A stretch of 64,000 nt of DNA from Agelas oroides (Eukaryota > Porifera > Demospongiae > Agelasida > Agelasidae): NCBI GenBank assembly GCA_949130485.1, contig OX422194.1:3636641-3700640 (forward strand), written 5' to 3'. The number at the start of each line of letters is the position of its first letter. The first letter of the stretch is position 1. The translations under genes and the position numbers were made by a program. The notes below the pieces were generated by a model. That model ran no database searches. It was not told the DNA's origin and was given only the letters and a program-made list of their open reading frames with translations. Shown one piece after another: positions 1 to 16,101 of this stretch.

Positions 1-1289
1 ATGCTAATATGGTGTAATGATAACTGAAAAAGTTTACCAGACTACAAACTTCATCTGTAGTTCTAGGAACTGAAGTCAGGAGCTTGTCTACACTATAACA
101 TATGGGAGGAGAAAGCCATTGCAGACAGGGTCAAGATCTTTACTAATACTGTAGGCCTAGTGAGTTGCTCCAGGACCATGTATCGTGGTAGCCAGAGAAG
201 GCTGCAGGGTTTTCATGCAGCTGGTGAGTGAGTCTCATTAGAAAGGGTCCTGTCTAATCACTGGCCTGGATTGTGGACTGGATTGCTGGACTGGACTGCT
301 GAACTGGATTATTGGTTGTTCATATCACATGACCTCCACCCATTCAGATATGCTGAATTTAGTTACATTAACTGCCTTATGTTGTTTCTGCTGCATTTCA
401 TAAACCCACTGCATGGTACATAAGTACACAATATAGTACCATAATTACATGGACTGATATGTACCACGAGTTTATTGTATTCACATAGTGAGCTCACAGG
501 GTAAAATGCCACACTGGTTAGTGGTTACCCAGCTATTACTCATTGTGCTATTGAAAGTAGCCATGTATAAAAGTATGCGTGGCTGCAAGAGGCCCAGGAA
601 CAGACTATGCCAATGGGCCTACCAAGCAACTCCATCTGCTTTACTATAGGCCTACCTCTCAAGTTCTCTTGGGCACAATTCAGCACATCTGCTGTAGTAG
701 GTCATGTGGTACACACAATTTAAGATCAGTCCAGCAATCCAGTCCAGTAATCCAGTCCACAATCCAGTCCACAATCCAGTCCAGCAATTAGATACGACCT
801 TGAACGAACTACTACTTCAATTTTTTGTTCAGCAATGCAGTCCAACAATTAGATACGAACATGAATGCGGTATTTACTGCATAAATGAAAGATTGGACAA
901 AAATCTGTTGCATAGAGACACACAAGTTTGATACGTTTCAACACTTATGTGGGACTCACTCTAACAACGCCATGTCCTGCCAGTTGATGTTTACGTATAT
1001 ACCACATGTATAACTATATGATTACTCTTAGCCTTTTTTTCTCAAAGTTGTGGGCTCGGCACCACTGGTTGGTTGATACGGCAACCAGTGGTGTCACGTC
1101 TACAATGAACAACAGTTTTTATCGCAAAACTGTAGTACCATAATTATTATTCTAATAATCCAATTTAACATAAGAAATTCAATTCCAGGAAATTATCACA
1201 AATCTAATTCTACGTAAAGAGTCTTAATTTATTTACGCTAATCCAATATGTACATGTAAGATGACGACTGAAGCCAACCTTTGTGGCCT

Positions 1290-1680
1290 TCCTTCAAGTA
1301 TCACAAACAGGTTTATTGTCTTCATACATAGTTTGGCGAGTCTGTACACCATTCCAGGAAAAACAGCTAAACACTTATCTAGTTACTCTTGGTACAACCT
1401 TCATTGGTTGCAGAGTTCAACGAAGTGTACACAATTCAAAGAAAAGCCAGGTGTACACTTACCTATAGGTAGCGAATGACGCTTGATACTGCCTTTATGA
1501 TTGATACTGCCTTTATCAATTGCAGAGTTCGACAAGGTATGCACGCAATTTGAGGACAAGACAGCTATACACTTAGGTAGCTTGGTCTGGACTCTAACTA
1601 GCAAAAGGATGATACTGCCTTCATCGGTTGTAGAGTTTGACGAAGTCTTTATACAATTATATTATGTTGATGTCAGATAG
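1290..1680. repeat. Degenerate tandem repeat, about 100-130 bp units
   Basis: Three diverged copies share the order 'TTGCAGAGTTCRACRAGG..ACACAATT..AGACAGCTA.ACACTTA' and the phrase GATACTGCCTT. They start near 1408, 1518 and 1628. A weaker relative (AAGAACAGCTAAAGTTAG) lies near 1990. No function is apparent. Confidence 0.45.
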
Positions 1681-1888
1681 GGTAAACTCCTGCTTCGTTT
1701 TTGTGTTGTTGTGTTGCTGGGTGGGGCACTGGCTGGCAAGTCTTTTCCTGTAAGGGTGAGATTTTCTGCTCACATGCAAGTAGAGTGTGGAACTGAAAAC
1801 AGTTGGGATGGGACTTAAGTGTGTGTGTGTGTTGGGGGGGGGGGGGGGGGTGGGATAACTAATGCCTCTCTTCCCCCTCTATAGCCTT

Positions 1889-2294
1889 TAGTCTGGTATC
1901 ATGCCTATACCTGACCTGTCCCCGTTGTGCACACAACGATGTAATTAGGACATCTGGTTGATCACATCATAGCTTTGAATAGTTTGAAGGAAGAACAGCT
2001 AAAGTTAGTAAACTACCTTCCTGCAAGAACGTGATGGCACCGCTGTTCTTCCCACGGGCTAAGGGAAGTGTCTCTGCCTTTCCCTTACGCTTGGCAAGCT
2101 CAGCCCTGGGAGTTCACTGCCAGTATTCACTGTATAGCCAAGATAACATCGTACTACTTGTCATTCGCACATTTCACATGTGCACAGAAAGGCTGTACAT
2201 CAATTCCTGCATTATAGTGACATTCTTATTATGAATAAGCTTATAGTAACTTTATTACACATTTCAGGATGCACAGAGGCATGATACCAGACCC
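1889..2294. repeat. Inverted repeat pair, possible foldback element
   Basis: TAGTCTGGTATCATGC at 1889 is mirrored by GCATGATACCAGACC ending near 2294, about 400 bp apart. The ends resemble the TAGTCT-ended hairpin elements found elsewhere in the window, but I see no clear target duplication. Confidence 0.4.
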
Positions 2295-2818
2295 TCGTGC
2301 TGCACACTTGGGTCTGGCTTCGCCAGACTATCCCCCCTCTCCCTCCCACTAAACTGGCTTTCTGATCATCACATCGCTAGAACCAAATGTATGTACGTAT
2401 GTATGGCTCTGCATACAAGTTTGTGAGCAAACATCAGAGACTTGTACTCAAATTGGACAAAATGATTATGCTAACTAGCTCACTTAGGCCTATTAGCATC
2501 TAGTGCTATGAACTGCTGCCTAGCTACTACAGTGTAGCATTTTGAATTACACACAGTGTGTAATGCTACTGATTTGCTATTAGCATGGATTTGTAAGTAG
2601 TGTATGGTGACATAGATGCTGGCTGGCAATATAACCGACACCCTGTTTTGACCATCCTCAGTACTGACATGCAAATTAACCTTAACTGTTGATCACCTTT
2701 TCTTGCTGTGTATGTGGTGTTTTCATAGTGATTGGTTCATTGTTGTTGTTTTTTCAGTTGCAGTTTTCTGATGGACATTCAGCCATAGACATCAGTAACA
2801 CTTTGTCTTGTTTGCAAG

Positions 2819-4255
2819 ATGGCTACCTATCTGCGTTGTCAGAATGTAGCAATTGTTTTGATAGCCACCACTTTATGCTTGTGTGTAACAGTAACATATT
2901 GGCACTATCCACATCAGAAGCTTCACCCCTTCATCATCCATAAGAATGAACCTGTCTCATTTGCCCGTGTTACCCATACAAAAACATTCACTGAACCTCA
3001 TGTTACCCATACTGAAAGATTCTCTGAACCTGTCTCTGTCAGCTTCTCTGGCACACAAAGCACTGGTATTGACCAGCTTACATGGACTTCACTGGAAAGT
3101 GGCAATGACAAAGATACAAACTTTTTTTCAGCTTACTTTGATAGGAGGAAAGACGTGCCTGAAAGAAATGCTGTGGTTGTATTTGGTTATCACATGAAAT
3201 CACTGAAAGTTTCTAGATGGTACTGTCTCTTTACTTATGCAAACAAAACTTCATCGGTGTGTCTGGCAGAGGCTGCAAAGCAGGTAGGGTTTTGCACAAG
3301 CGGACTGGATGGAGACAAACGTGCCGAAGCATTCAGTTATGTATGTAAAGTGAAATGCCGCAGTAATGAATGCACCAATGACGAGATTCCTACTTTTGTT
3401 GCTCTCAGTAGAAAGTCAGATTGTGCAGGTGCATCTGCCCCAATCCCTGTTCGTAATCGTCAGTTGCCGAGAATCTCTGAAAAAAAGACTTTTGGTGTAT
3501 GTGTCCAATCTCCAGTGTATGGGCAATCAGTGGGTTTGCAACAGATATCTGAGTTCATTGAAATGAGCCAGGTACTTGGAGCTGAGATAATCACTCTCTA
3601 TTTCATGGAAATGAAGGAAGACCTGTTGCAGTTTCTCCAGGACCACTATGTAAAAGAGGGCCTGCTTCATTTAGTCAAGTGGAAGAAGGTTGAGAAATGG
3701 GATCCTCTTCACTATTTTGGACAGGCTTTGATCATGCATGACTGTTTGCATAGAAATATGCACAGAGTGAAGTACCTTGCATTGTTGGATCTTGATGAGT
3801 TAATTCTACCCTTGAAACATCAGAACTGGCAGGAATTGATCACCTCTTTTGGAGGAGATGATGACTATCACAGCTATCAGTTTGGAAACTGCTTCTACGT
3901 TGAGAACAAAGAAGAAGTATCTAAGATCAATCTGCCTTGTAAGGAAGTCAGTGTTCCAAAATACTTCCAGCGAACCAGTCGGAGGAAGTGCTACTGTCAT
4001 GACAGGTCTGGATACCGGCAAAAGTACATTATGCGAACAGAATACATCATTGACATGTTCATACACTGGATTTGCAAAGCAGTCGAGGGAAAAAAGCAGT
4101 ACGCAGTGTCTCACAGTGTTGCTGTCAATGCCCACTATCGTGAAACCCTCCCTAATGACTGCCGTGACAAGAGCAGTATACATGACACCACACTACTGAA
4201 GTATCAGTCACAGGTGGTGAGTGCCATGGGACAACGGATGTGCTCCTCAACATAG
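2819..4255 (+). CDS. Glycosyltransferase family 92 (DUF23) type II membrane protein
   Basis: This is a single-exon gene of 478 residues. A short cytoplasmic start is followed by one hydrophobic segment (about residues 9-30) and a Ser/Thr-rich stem, as in Golgi type II enzymes. The catalytic region (about 215-465) carries GT92 hallmarks: the acidic motif LALLDLDELILP, the YHSYQFGNCFYV stretch, and a C-terminal block ending in AHYR with Cys nearby. Family members add galactose or related sugars to glycans; the exact substrate cannot be read here. ATG 2819 was chosen because it opens directly into the membrane anchor. A pyrimidine-rich TTTTTTCAG ending at 2757 may mark the acceptor of an untranslated leader exon. 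A polyadenylation signal follows. Confidence 0.85.
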   Translation: MATYLRCQNVAIVLIATTLCLCVTVTYWHYPHQKLHPFIIHKNEPVSFARVTHTKTFTEPHVTHTERFSEPVSVSFSGTQSTGIDQLTWTSLESGNDKDTNFFSAYFDRRKDVPERNAVVVFGYHMKSLKVSRWYCLFTYANKTSSVCLAEAAKQVGFCTSGLDGDKRAEAFSYVCKVKCRSNECTNDEIPTFVALSRKSDCAGASAPIPVRNRQLPRISEKKTFGVCVQSPVYGQSVGLQQISEFIEMSQVLGAEIITLYFMEMKEDLLQFLQDHYVKEGLLHLVKWKKVEKWDPLHYFGQALIMHDCLHRNMHRVKYLALLDLDELILPLKHQNWQELITSFGGDDDYHSYQFGNCFYVENKEEVSKINLPCKEVSVPKYFQRTSRRKCYCHDRSGYRQKYIMRTEYIIDMFIHWICKAVEGKKQYAVSHSVAVNAHYRETLPNDCRDKSSIHDTTLLKYQSQVVSAMGQRMCSST

Positions 4256-4382
4256 AGTGCCTAAATTACTGCATTCATACTGCAGCTCATCAAACCAGAA
4301 AAGACAGGTTGCTTTCGTATTGAGGTTCATTCACAGTATCAACACAGCCCTTATTGCCATATATACATGGCATGTAGCAATT

Positions 4383-4388
4383 AATAAA
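4383..4388 (+). promoter_or_regulatory. Polyadenylation signal AATAAA
   Basis: AATAAA lies about 130 bp after the stop codon of the GT92 gene and is followed by T/G-rich sequence, as expected for a 3' end. Confidence 0.5.
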
Positions 4389-5111
4389 ATTTATGTCATG
4401 GTTGAACACAATAATTAATACACAATACATTCCCCAGCCCAATGGGCCAATGCTGTTCCATCTGGGGAATGCAACTTGATTTTACCCCTAGCAACTTCCG
4501 TGTTATTCAAGTTCAAAACTTTGGTTGCTAAGCAACATCCAACAGCTCAGTTACTGCATGGGCAATATTGCACTTGTGTGCTGTATTTTAAAATTGCTCA
4601 CTTGCAGCTCACAAATAATTTTTCAGTATTAGAAGTTTAGCAAATTATCAAGTTCAATGAGGATCCAACATGCAGCAGTTGGTAAAAGACTTGTTAGGTA
4701 ATAAGTCTTGTGACTGCAGTGATGTTCTGGGTTAAAGCACCAGTGACTCAGCAGCACAGCTGCCAAGTCCACTTGTATTCACATCGGACTGCAATCGCTT
4801 CAGTTGCACAGTAGAAGGACTGTCTGGTGCTGCAATCATAAGAGCCAGACAGACCTGCACACTTGGGATGTTGATGAATCTGGAAGGCAAGTGCGAACAA
4901 AACCCTATAACTGAGACCTATCCTGCACGTGGGAACAGTCAGTAAAACTATACATGACTTGTGCTTCTGTTTAATATATTAGTGCTACCACCAGAGATTC
5001 TTACCAACAACTTTTTATGTGTACAATGTTATACATACCTACACATCTTACAGATTCCTGGAGCAAGATTCTACATACAACATGTATAGTCATGCAAGCA
5101 GGTTTGTAGAT

Positions 5112-5929
5112 AACAAGTCACAAAAAAGTTTTCCAAATGAAAACAAGCGCATGTAGGGATGGAACCCTCAAAAACCAGCCAAACAAGATGGGAACGACAC
5201 CACAACACATTCACACCATCCCTACACCTTGTGCCATTTTGCCAACTATGCTTTGTGTTTGTTAGTTGTGTGCATAGAAGGGTTGTGGAAGGCAGTGGGG
5301 TGGGTAGTGCTGGGTGTGGTTAATGTGTATGGGGAGTGAGTTATGTTGTGGGTGGCTGCAATGTAGTTGCTATAGCTACTGAGCATGGCAGATATGGTCT
5401 GTCTTGAAGTAGTCTCGCAAGCCAGACCCTTTCCGTGCAGCGCTGATCGCTTTCAGTATGCGGCACGCGGAGGGAAGAAGTTTGATGTTTGGGTTTACAA
5501 TTTCACTTTGGATTTATGACGATTCTTAGTTCCTCTGCGTGCCGATACTGAAAGCGATCGGTGCTGTGGAACAGAAAGGGTCTGGCTTGCGAGGCTAGTC
5601 TTGAATGTAGAAACTGTGGAGTGCATGAGCTGGGTCTGTATGGTATGTTGGGGTAAGTTATGTTGTGAAATTTTATTGCTGCTGGACATGGCATGTATGG
5701 ATTGTCTTTTATGTAGAAGGCTGTATATTGTTCAGTGTTTATTTAGTGGGTGTGAATAGACTAAGTGCATGTAGAGAGTTTTGTGGTGTGCATAGTTGGC
5801 AAAATGGCACAAGGTGTAGGGATGGTGTGAATGTGTTGTGGTGTCGTTCCCATCTTGTTTGGCTGGTTTTTGAGGGTTCCATCCCTACATGTGCTTGTTT
5901 TCATTTGGAAAACTTTTTTGTGACTTGTT
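5112..5929. mobile_element. Composite foldback element with ~135-bp inverted arms
   Basis: The left arm (about 5112-5250, starting AACAAGTCACAAAAAAGTTT) is mirrored almost base for base by the right arm (about 5789-5929, ending AACTTTTTTGTGACTTGTT). Between them the two halves also share a diverged direct repeat containing AGTTATGTTGTG and ATGGCATGTATGG. A separate MITE (5410-5597) has inserted in the middle. No coding sequence is visible, so this is a non-autonomous foldback of unknown superfamily. Confidence 0.7.
5410..5597. mobile_element. 188-bp MITE with TAGTCTCG ends and 9-bp target duplication
   Basis: The termini TAGTCTCGCAAGCCAGACCC and GGGTCTGGCTTGCGAGGCTA are inverted, with arms of about 65 bp. 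Flanks GTCTTGAAG (5401-5409) and GTCTTGAAT (5598-5606) match at 8 of 9 positions and are read as the target duplication. It sits inside the larger foldback at 5112-5929. Confidence 0.8.
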
Positions 5930-6675
5930 CCTGTTGTTTTTTTTTAATTTGGTAGTTTATTAGGAATGGTAACAGAGAAGAGGACGTGGAAGGGTAGGCC
6001 GAGGGGAAGATGCATGGTGTGTACAGTATGGTAGTACAGAACATTTTTGTTCACAAAGAACTAAGGATTGTCATAAAGTCAAATGCTTCTAAGTGAAATT
6101 GTCAATTCAAACATCAAACATCTTTATCTGGGGGGTTTATAACCCCAAGCAAAGCCTCAAGTGCAAAGCACAAGTTGAATGAGGCTTTGCATGCTCACTT
6201 CATGTGGACTACTAATGGGTTCACCGAAAAACTCTCCATAGACTGTCACCACAGGGTATTGAGTAGTAAGACCCCATTACAGGAACAGTTTGATGGTGAG
6301 TAGCTATAGTCTAAATCCGTTTGAAACCACAGCATATAGGGGTCTATGGAGCTGAACAACCACCAGTTTCTGTGGCCTCCTCCTCTAGTGCAAAAGTTTT
6401 TGAATGAAGCCATGCACTGTTGACTCAGTGCTACTAGCTGCACTAGAGCAGTTCGAGTATACCAAGCTACCAATAGGGTCCTACTTGCTGCGTTGGAGAA
6501 AACTCAGAGGCACAACACAAAAGGATGTTAAGAAGACACCAGCCAAAATGCTACCATCAACTTTCAGTAAACATTGTATGTGTACTATATGCATTGTTGT
6601 AAATGACTATTAACAAGCAAATTGAAAATGTGAAAGTTGACAATAAAAATTGAATATCAGTGGCTAGTGTTCTAA

Positions 6676-6790
6676 GTCATATAGCCCACCTAGATACAAA
6701 TAACTTGATGGTTAAAACACTAGCTGGCAAGTACCAGGTAGTGTTTTAACCATCAGGTATACCTCGTATCTAGGTGGGTTATATGACTAG
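6676..6790. repeat. Long hairpin of about 115 bp
   Basis: Left arm AGTCATATAGCCCACCTAGA pairs with right arm TCTAGGTGGGTTATATGACT. The pairing continues through GATGGTTAAAACACTA / TAGTGTTTTAACCATC around a short loop. It looks like a small palindromic MITE. Confidence 0.65.
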
Positions 6791-7620
6791 CAACTCACTA
6801 GATTACAAATTGACTTCAGCTATGGTCTAGATGGAAGTAGAAACTGCTGCACTTGCAAACTGCATGTGCTCATTGTGGGAGTCCTCACAAAAACTTTCAT
6901 TTACAGCAGCTCTAGCAATACATACCTTATAATACTTCTCCTGGAAACATGCACAACCCCTCTATGTCTGTTTGCATGCATTTATATACCACCTGACTTC
7001 GGCTGTTGCTGTCTTTATCGTTCACGGTAAGCTAGATCTAAACACGTGCTAAGCTTCCGGGGGCGTACACGGCGCTATGAATAATGTTATTGCAACAAAA
7101 TGGCGTATAGCACTAAGTATTAACATCGGAGTGCTTGAGAATCACTGTAGAATAGTTCGAGTTCTACGATAACGATAAGTAGTGAGTATAATACCTGGTG
7201 ATTTATGCTATTTTTTCGCGTTTGAATCGTTGTAATAGCTTCAGCCGTTATCGTGCTAGCCTGGCTGACAGTCACACGGACGGAAGAAAGAAGAAAGTCA
7301 GAAGATAGACGATTTGTCCGTTTTAGCGACTCGCCGGTCTGGTACTTCAGCGATGCTCTCCAGCAAAGTTGACGGTCCCGTTGCTCATGGAAGCACTCGG
7401 TAATGCCTGATATGGCTCATAGAGGCCTTTGACTAATCTAACGTTGACATTTCGAGCGTGTCATTTGTGCACTTTTAATGTGGCCGCCATTTTTTTTCGG
7501 TACCATCCCTACATATGGCGTACTACCGTACGCCATGATACTAGTATCACACAAGTCACAAAGTCTCCAGGAAAGCTTGCATTGAGATAATTATGCAGAT
7601 TTTTCTTAGCTCTTCAGTGC

Positions 7621-7800
7621 ATCATGCAGTTCACTTTTGCTGATCTCCCCTTATTGTATCAACCCTATGCACACACTAACGCCTTCCAATCATCATTTGT
7701 TCCTAGCACTATTTCCATCTGGAATCACTTACCCCACGATGCACTTATTGCACCTTCACTTCGCACTTTTAAGTTGAATGTTGCACCTATGTTCTTGTAA
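7621..7800 (+). pseudogene. 3' end of a non-LTR retrotransposon reverse-transcriptase ORF
   Basis: This open frame ends at TAA 7798-7800 and encodes a tail of the type found at the C terminus of CR1/Jockey/I-like LINE ORF2 proteins: LYQPYAHTNAF, SFVPSTISIWNHLP and PSLRTFKLNV. It is followed by a short 3' untranslated stretch and an A-rich tail of AAAAACAAAAAAC units (about 7879-7915). No catalytic part of the reverse transcriptase is present upstream, so this is a typical 5'-truncated dead copy. Confidence 0.7.
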
Positions 7801-8003
7801 TTTTATAATCAGGGTACATACTTGTATTAGCCTAGGAAGCTATTATGTATCCTTTGCATTTGCATAAATTATCATAGAAAAACAAAAAACAAAAAACAAA
7901 AACAAACAAAAAAAACATATCACTGTAATGGGATTAACTTTTAATATCTGCATGTACTTGTTTTCTTAACTGCATGCGGTAAGTGTTCCATCATGCTACT
8001 CAC

Positions 8004-8427
8004 TAGCCTCGTTCCCAGGCCTACCCCGTTTTTTGTTCTTCAGTTTGCGTTCAGTATAATACACGGAGGCGGAAGAGCGCGACTTGTCACGTGAATGATG
8101 TCTGGTGGACGCGAGGTGGACGTAGGGGGGGCGGTGCCCAACTACAAATTCGTGTGCAATAAACCATAGACCGAGTTTCTTACCGGTGAAGTCAGGTACT
8201 GTCGATCTCGTGAACGTCTGGGGTCCGGGCTATCGTTGGAGCGCTCGATGATGAAGTCTAGTACATTATTTGTAGTTGGGCACCGCCCCCCCCTACGTCC
8301 ACCTCGCGTCCACCAGACGTCATTCACGTGACAAGTGTTCCCAGGCCTTCCCCGTTTTTCGCGCTCTTCCGCCTCCGTGAACGCAAACCGAAGAACAAAA
8401 AACGGGGCAGGCCTGGGAACGAGGCTA
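8004..8427. mobile_element. 424-bp nested MITE with perfect 9-bp target duplication
   Basis: The ends TAGCCTCGTTCCCAGGCC and GGCCTGGGAACGAGGCTA are inverted and flanked by identical GCTACTCAC (7995-8003 and 8428-8436). A second inverted-repeat unit lies inside at 8083-8335, with arms of about 65 bp starting CTTGTCACGTGAATGA. The right half also carries an internal copy of the terminal motif (TTCCCAGGCCTTCCCCG near 8338), so the element looks like a dimer or an insertion into an older copy. Confidence 0.8.
8083..8335. mobile_element. Inner 253-bp inverted-repeat element
   Basis: CTTGTCACGTGAATGATGTC at the left is matched by the inverted GACGTCATTCACGTGACAAG at the right. Pairing extends across the G-rich GTAGGGGGGGCGGTGCCCAA block. 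It interrupts the TAGCCTCG-family MITE at 8004-8427. A target duplication is not evident. Confidence 0.65.
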
Positions 8428-8818
8428 GCTACTCACCTCTGGCTCTCTAGAGCTGACACTTATACACATCAACTGTATCACCATTAGATACTGCACCTGC
8501 TCACATAAGATGATCTATTGCAGCATGTCCCTTGGCAAACTTGATGAGAAAACACCACAACCAAAATTAATGCTGCTAGATCTCTAGTTTCACTGAATCC
8601 AGGTATAAATATGTAGGCAGTTTGCACTGGGACTGAACTGTATAAACATTACAGCAGCATTTGTCTCTCTTGCTTGACTTTGAAGAACTGGAATAGTGCA
8701 AGCTGAACACCAATAGGATCTTCAATTGTGTGAACAAGGTCTGTGATGAGGCAGCTTTTGTGATGTAAACATCACACCATTTGGAGCTTTTGTGATGTAA
8801 ACATCACGAGTTAGTCTC

Positions 8819-9312
8819 AGAATGTCAACTCCCAAAATATCAGCTCCCAAAATGTCAACTTCCCAAAATGTCAACTTTGCAAAATTTTAACCTCTCAATG
8901 GCAGCCTGCTTTCTCTTGAAGACATCTTTAAGCTCTTGGATGTTGGGCTTCTATTTTATTCTCTTCAGTCGATTGTGCCAGCCTTCTAGGTGATTGTTGT
9001 TGTGTGAGCCATCATAGGAGTAGTAGTTCCCGAGTGGATGTGATTAGCTACTGTGTAGCTATGTGGAATCAAGGTAGGTCTTGAAATCACCCATCTCCTC
9101 CAGCTCTTGTGTAACACCCATGATCCCATGCTCCATGCACATATAAAGTGAGCTTGATATTGATCAAACATTCCTGTTAATTGAGTAGTCTGACAAGTTA
9201 TGTTCCAATGTTGTGGGTTATGAAATATACAGTGTATTTTGTCAAAAATTTTAGGAGTTGACATTTTGGGAATTGACATTTACATTTTGGGAGTTGACAT
9301 TTTGGGAAGAAC
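8819..9312. repeat. Inverted repeat with tandem TGACATTTTGGGA units
   Basis: Units of the form TCAACTCCCAAAAT, repeated three or four times at 8819-8894, are mirrored by GTTGACATTTTGGGAA units at 9240-9312. The intervening 350 bp has no recognisable gene. Confidence 0.6.
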
Positions 9313-9638
9313 CCATGACACCATTGGAGCTATCAATATCTGTACATATTAAGCTCAGGACAATTAAGCTCACTTTAAAGCCTTCACCTTAGTCTTAATT
9401 GTTTCAATGGCCTTTTTTCACTCAGTTTTTGATTTCTTATAGTATGCAAAAAATCAGCTCTAGTTCTGCAGGCTGAATAGCTTAAAGCCTAGCAACAAGG
9501 CTAGGGAGTTAGAAAGCAATTAGTTACTAAGACATGTTTTAGCCACTCAAATTCACACTATACTGGTAACAGTATACAATTTCAGACATAAAAACAGTAA
9601 AAAGGAAAGATGAAATCACAAATAGGCCAATGGGACAA

Positions 9639-14859
<5,221 letters not shown>

Positions 14860-15222
14860 CTCTTCGCATTGTTTGCAGATGCACAGCTTTCTAGTGTATC
14901 AATCTGACAATGCATACACATTTAGTTTCTTTCAACAAACTACATACAGCATTAATCACTGTGCCAGTGGTTAGCCAGAAATTTTGAAAGGGGGTTTCCA
15001 GGGCTTCCCTCACACACACAGTGTGCAGCCAACTTTTTACAGCGTTTAGCTTGCTGTCTCGTGTTGTTCAGCTTTTTAGGAGCACTTGAGTCGAACCCTA
15101 ATGAAGATAGTCTGGAGAGTTTCCAATAGCTGAGGAAGGTACTGCAGATTTGAAGAGCTGAGTATTGCGTGCAAAGAACATATTGCAGCCAGGGGGGTCA
15201 GGGGGCATGCTCCCCACCCCCC

Positions 15223-15253
<31 letters not shown>

Positions 15254-15825
15254 GATTAGATGCTCTGAGATTGCTTAATTCTGAGACAAGAGGGCCATAG
15301 CACCCACTAGAATATTTCTTTCAGTACAGTGATCGCAGATCTGCAGCCAGATAAAAGTGCGTAAGTCAGCCCAAATTTTAGAATCTACACTCCAAGTACA
15401 ATGGGGTAATGATTGCGTGAATTTGAACGATGCTGCTGCTCAGCTAATGACCAAATCGGTGCTGCAAGTCAAAAAGGTAGCTTTGCAGATATAGACCCAG
15501 AGACTTTGAACCTCAACATGAGAAATTATTGAGGGGTGGGGGAAGGGAGGGAGGAAGAGGACTAGCTCCCCGGCTCCTCTGGCCTTTTTAGTATCATACT
15601 ATGTATAGCAACTTCTTATACCACATTACATCACTTTCCATGTATTTCATTGGACGAACGGCGGAGTATATGGAGTCATGTACTCCTATTATGTAAAAGT
15701 TGTAAACAATTGTTTGCACAAAACTTGCATGTTGTATCAGAATGGTTTACATGTTGTACCAGAATAATTTACACAAAATTGAGTGATATAATTTTACTGT
15801 CTCAATGTGGTATAAATTGGATGTA

Positions 15826-15955
15826 CAGGTACTACCTATACTCGGAGTATATACACGATATACTCCACTAGATTGTTTACCCTCGGCTGTGCTTCGGGTA
15901 AACTGTCTAGCAGAGTATATCTGTGTTTATACTCATCGTATAGGTAGTATATCCA
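15826..15955. repeat. Imperfect inverted repeat of about 130 bp
   Basis: GGTACTACCTATACTCGGAG at the left pairs with the inverted TATAGGTAGTATA region at the right. The centre is GTTTACCCTCGG...TTCGGGTAAAC. This is probably a degraded palindromic MITE. Confidence 0.5.
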
Positions 15956-16044
15956 ATACTTCTGCCAGTTACTATAGTGCCAATACTGTATGGTACTGTA
16001 TGGTACCTTATGCCCAGGACAAATTTGGATGAAGCTAGAGCTGG

Positions 16045-16101
16045 TAGTTTGGTTCCCAGACCACTCCACCTCTTCTCCTGAAGGGTCTGGGAACCAAACT
16101 A
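16045..16101. mobile_element. 57-bp hairpin element with probable 9-bp target duplication
   Basis: TAGTTTGGTTCCCAGACC and GGTCTGGGAACCAAACTA are perfect inverted ends. Flanks TAGAGCTGG (16036-16044) and CAAAGCTGG (16102-16110) match at 7 of 9 positions. Confidence 0.65.

Larger units (their letters stand above)
1..2757. other. Intergenic region without a recognisable gene
   Basis: No open frame here resembles a protein family or shows exon-like borders. The stretch holds runs of AATCCAGTCCAC-type units at about 720-790 with an inverted partner at about 255-318, a small hairpin around 1052-1105 (two CCACTGGTTG-like arms), a G-run at 1833-1850, and the repeats listed separately at 1290-1680 and 1889-2294. 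Confidence 0.6.
4440..9638. other. Intergenic region rich in transposon remnants
   Basis: No intact gene is recognised in these 5.2 kb. Listed separately are a composite foldback (5112-5929) with a nested MITE, a hairpin (6676-6790), a LINE 3' end (7621-7800), a nested MITE (8004-8427) and an inverted repeat (8819-9312). Around 7020-7500 the sequence is unusually CpG-rich for the window, which may be a promoter or another element. The phrase GCTTTTGTGATGTAAACATCAC is duplicated in tandem at about 8753-8811. Confidence 0.6.
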
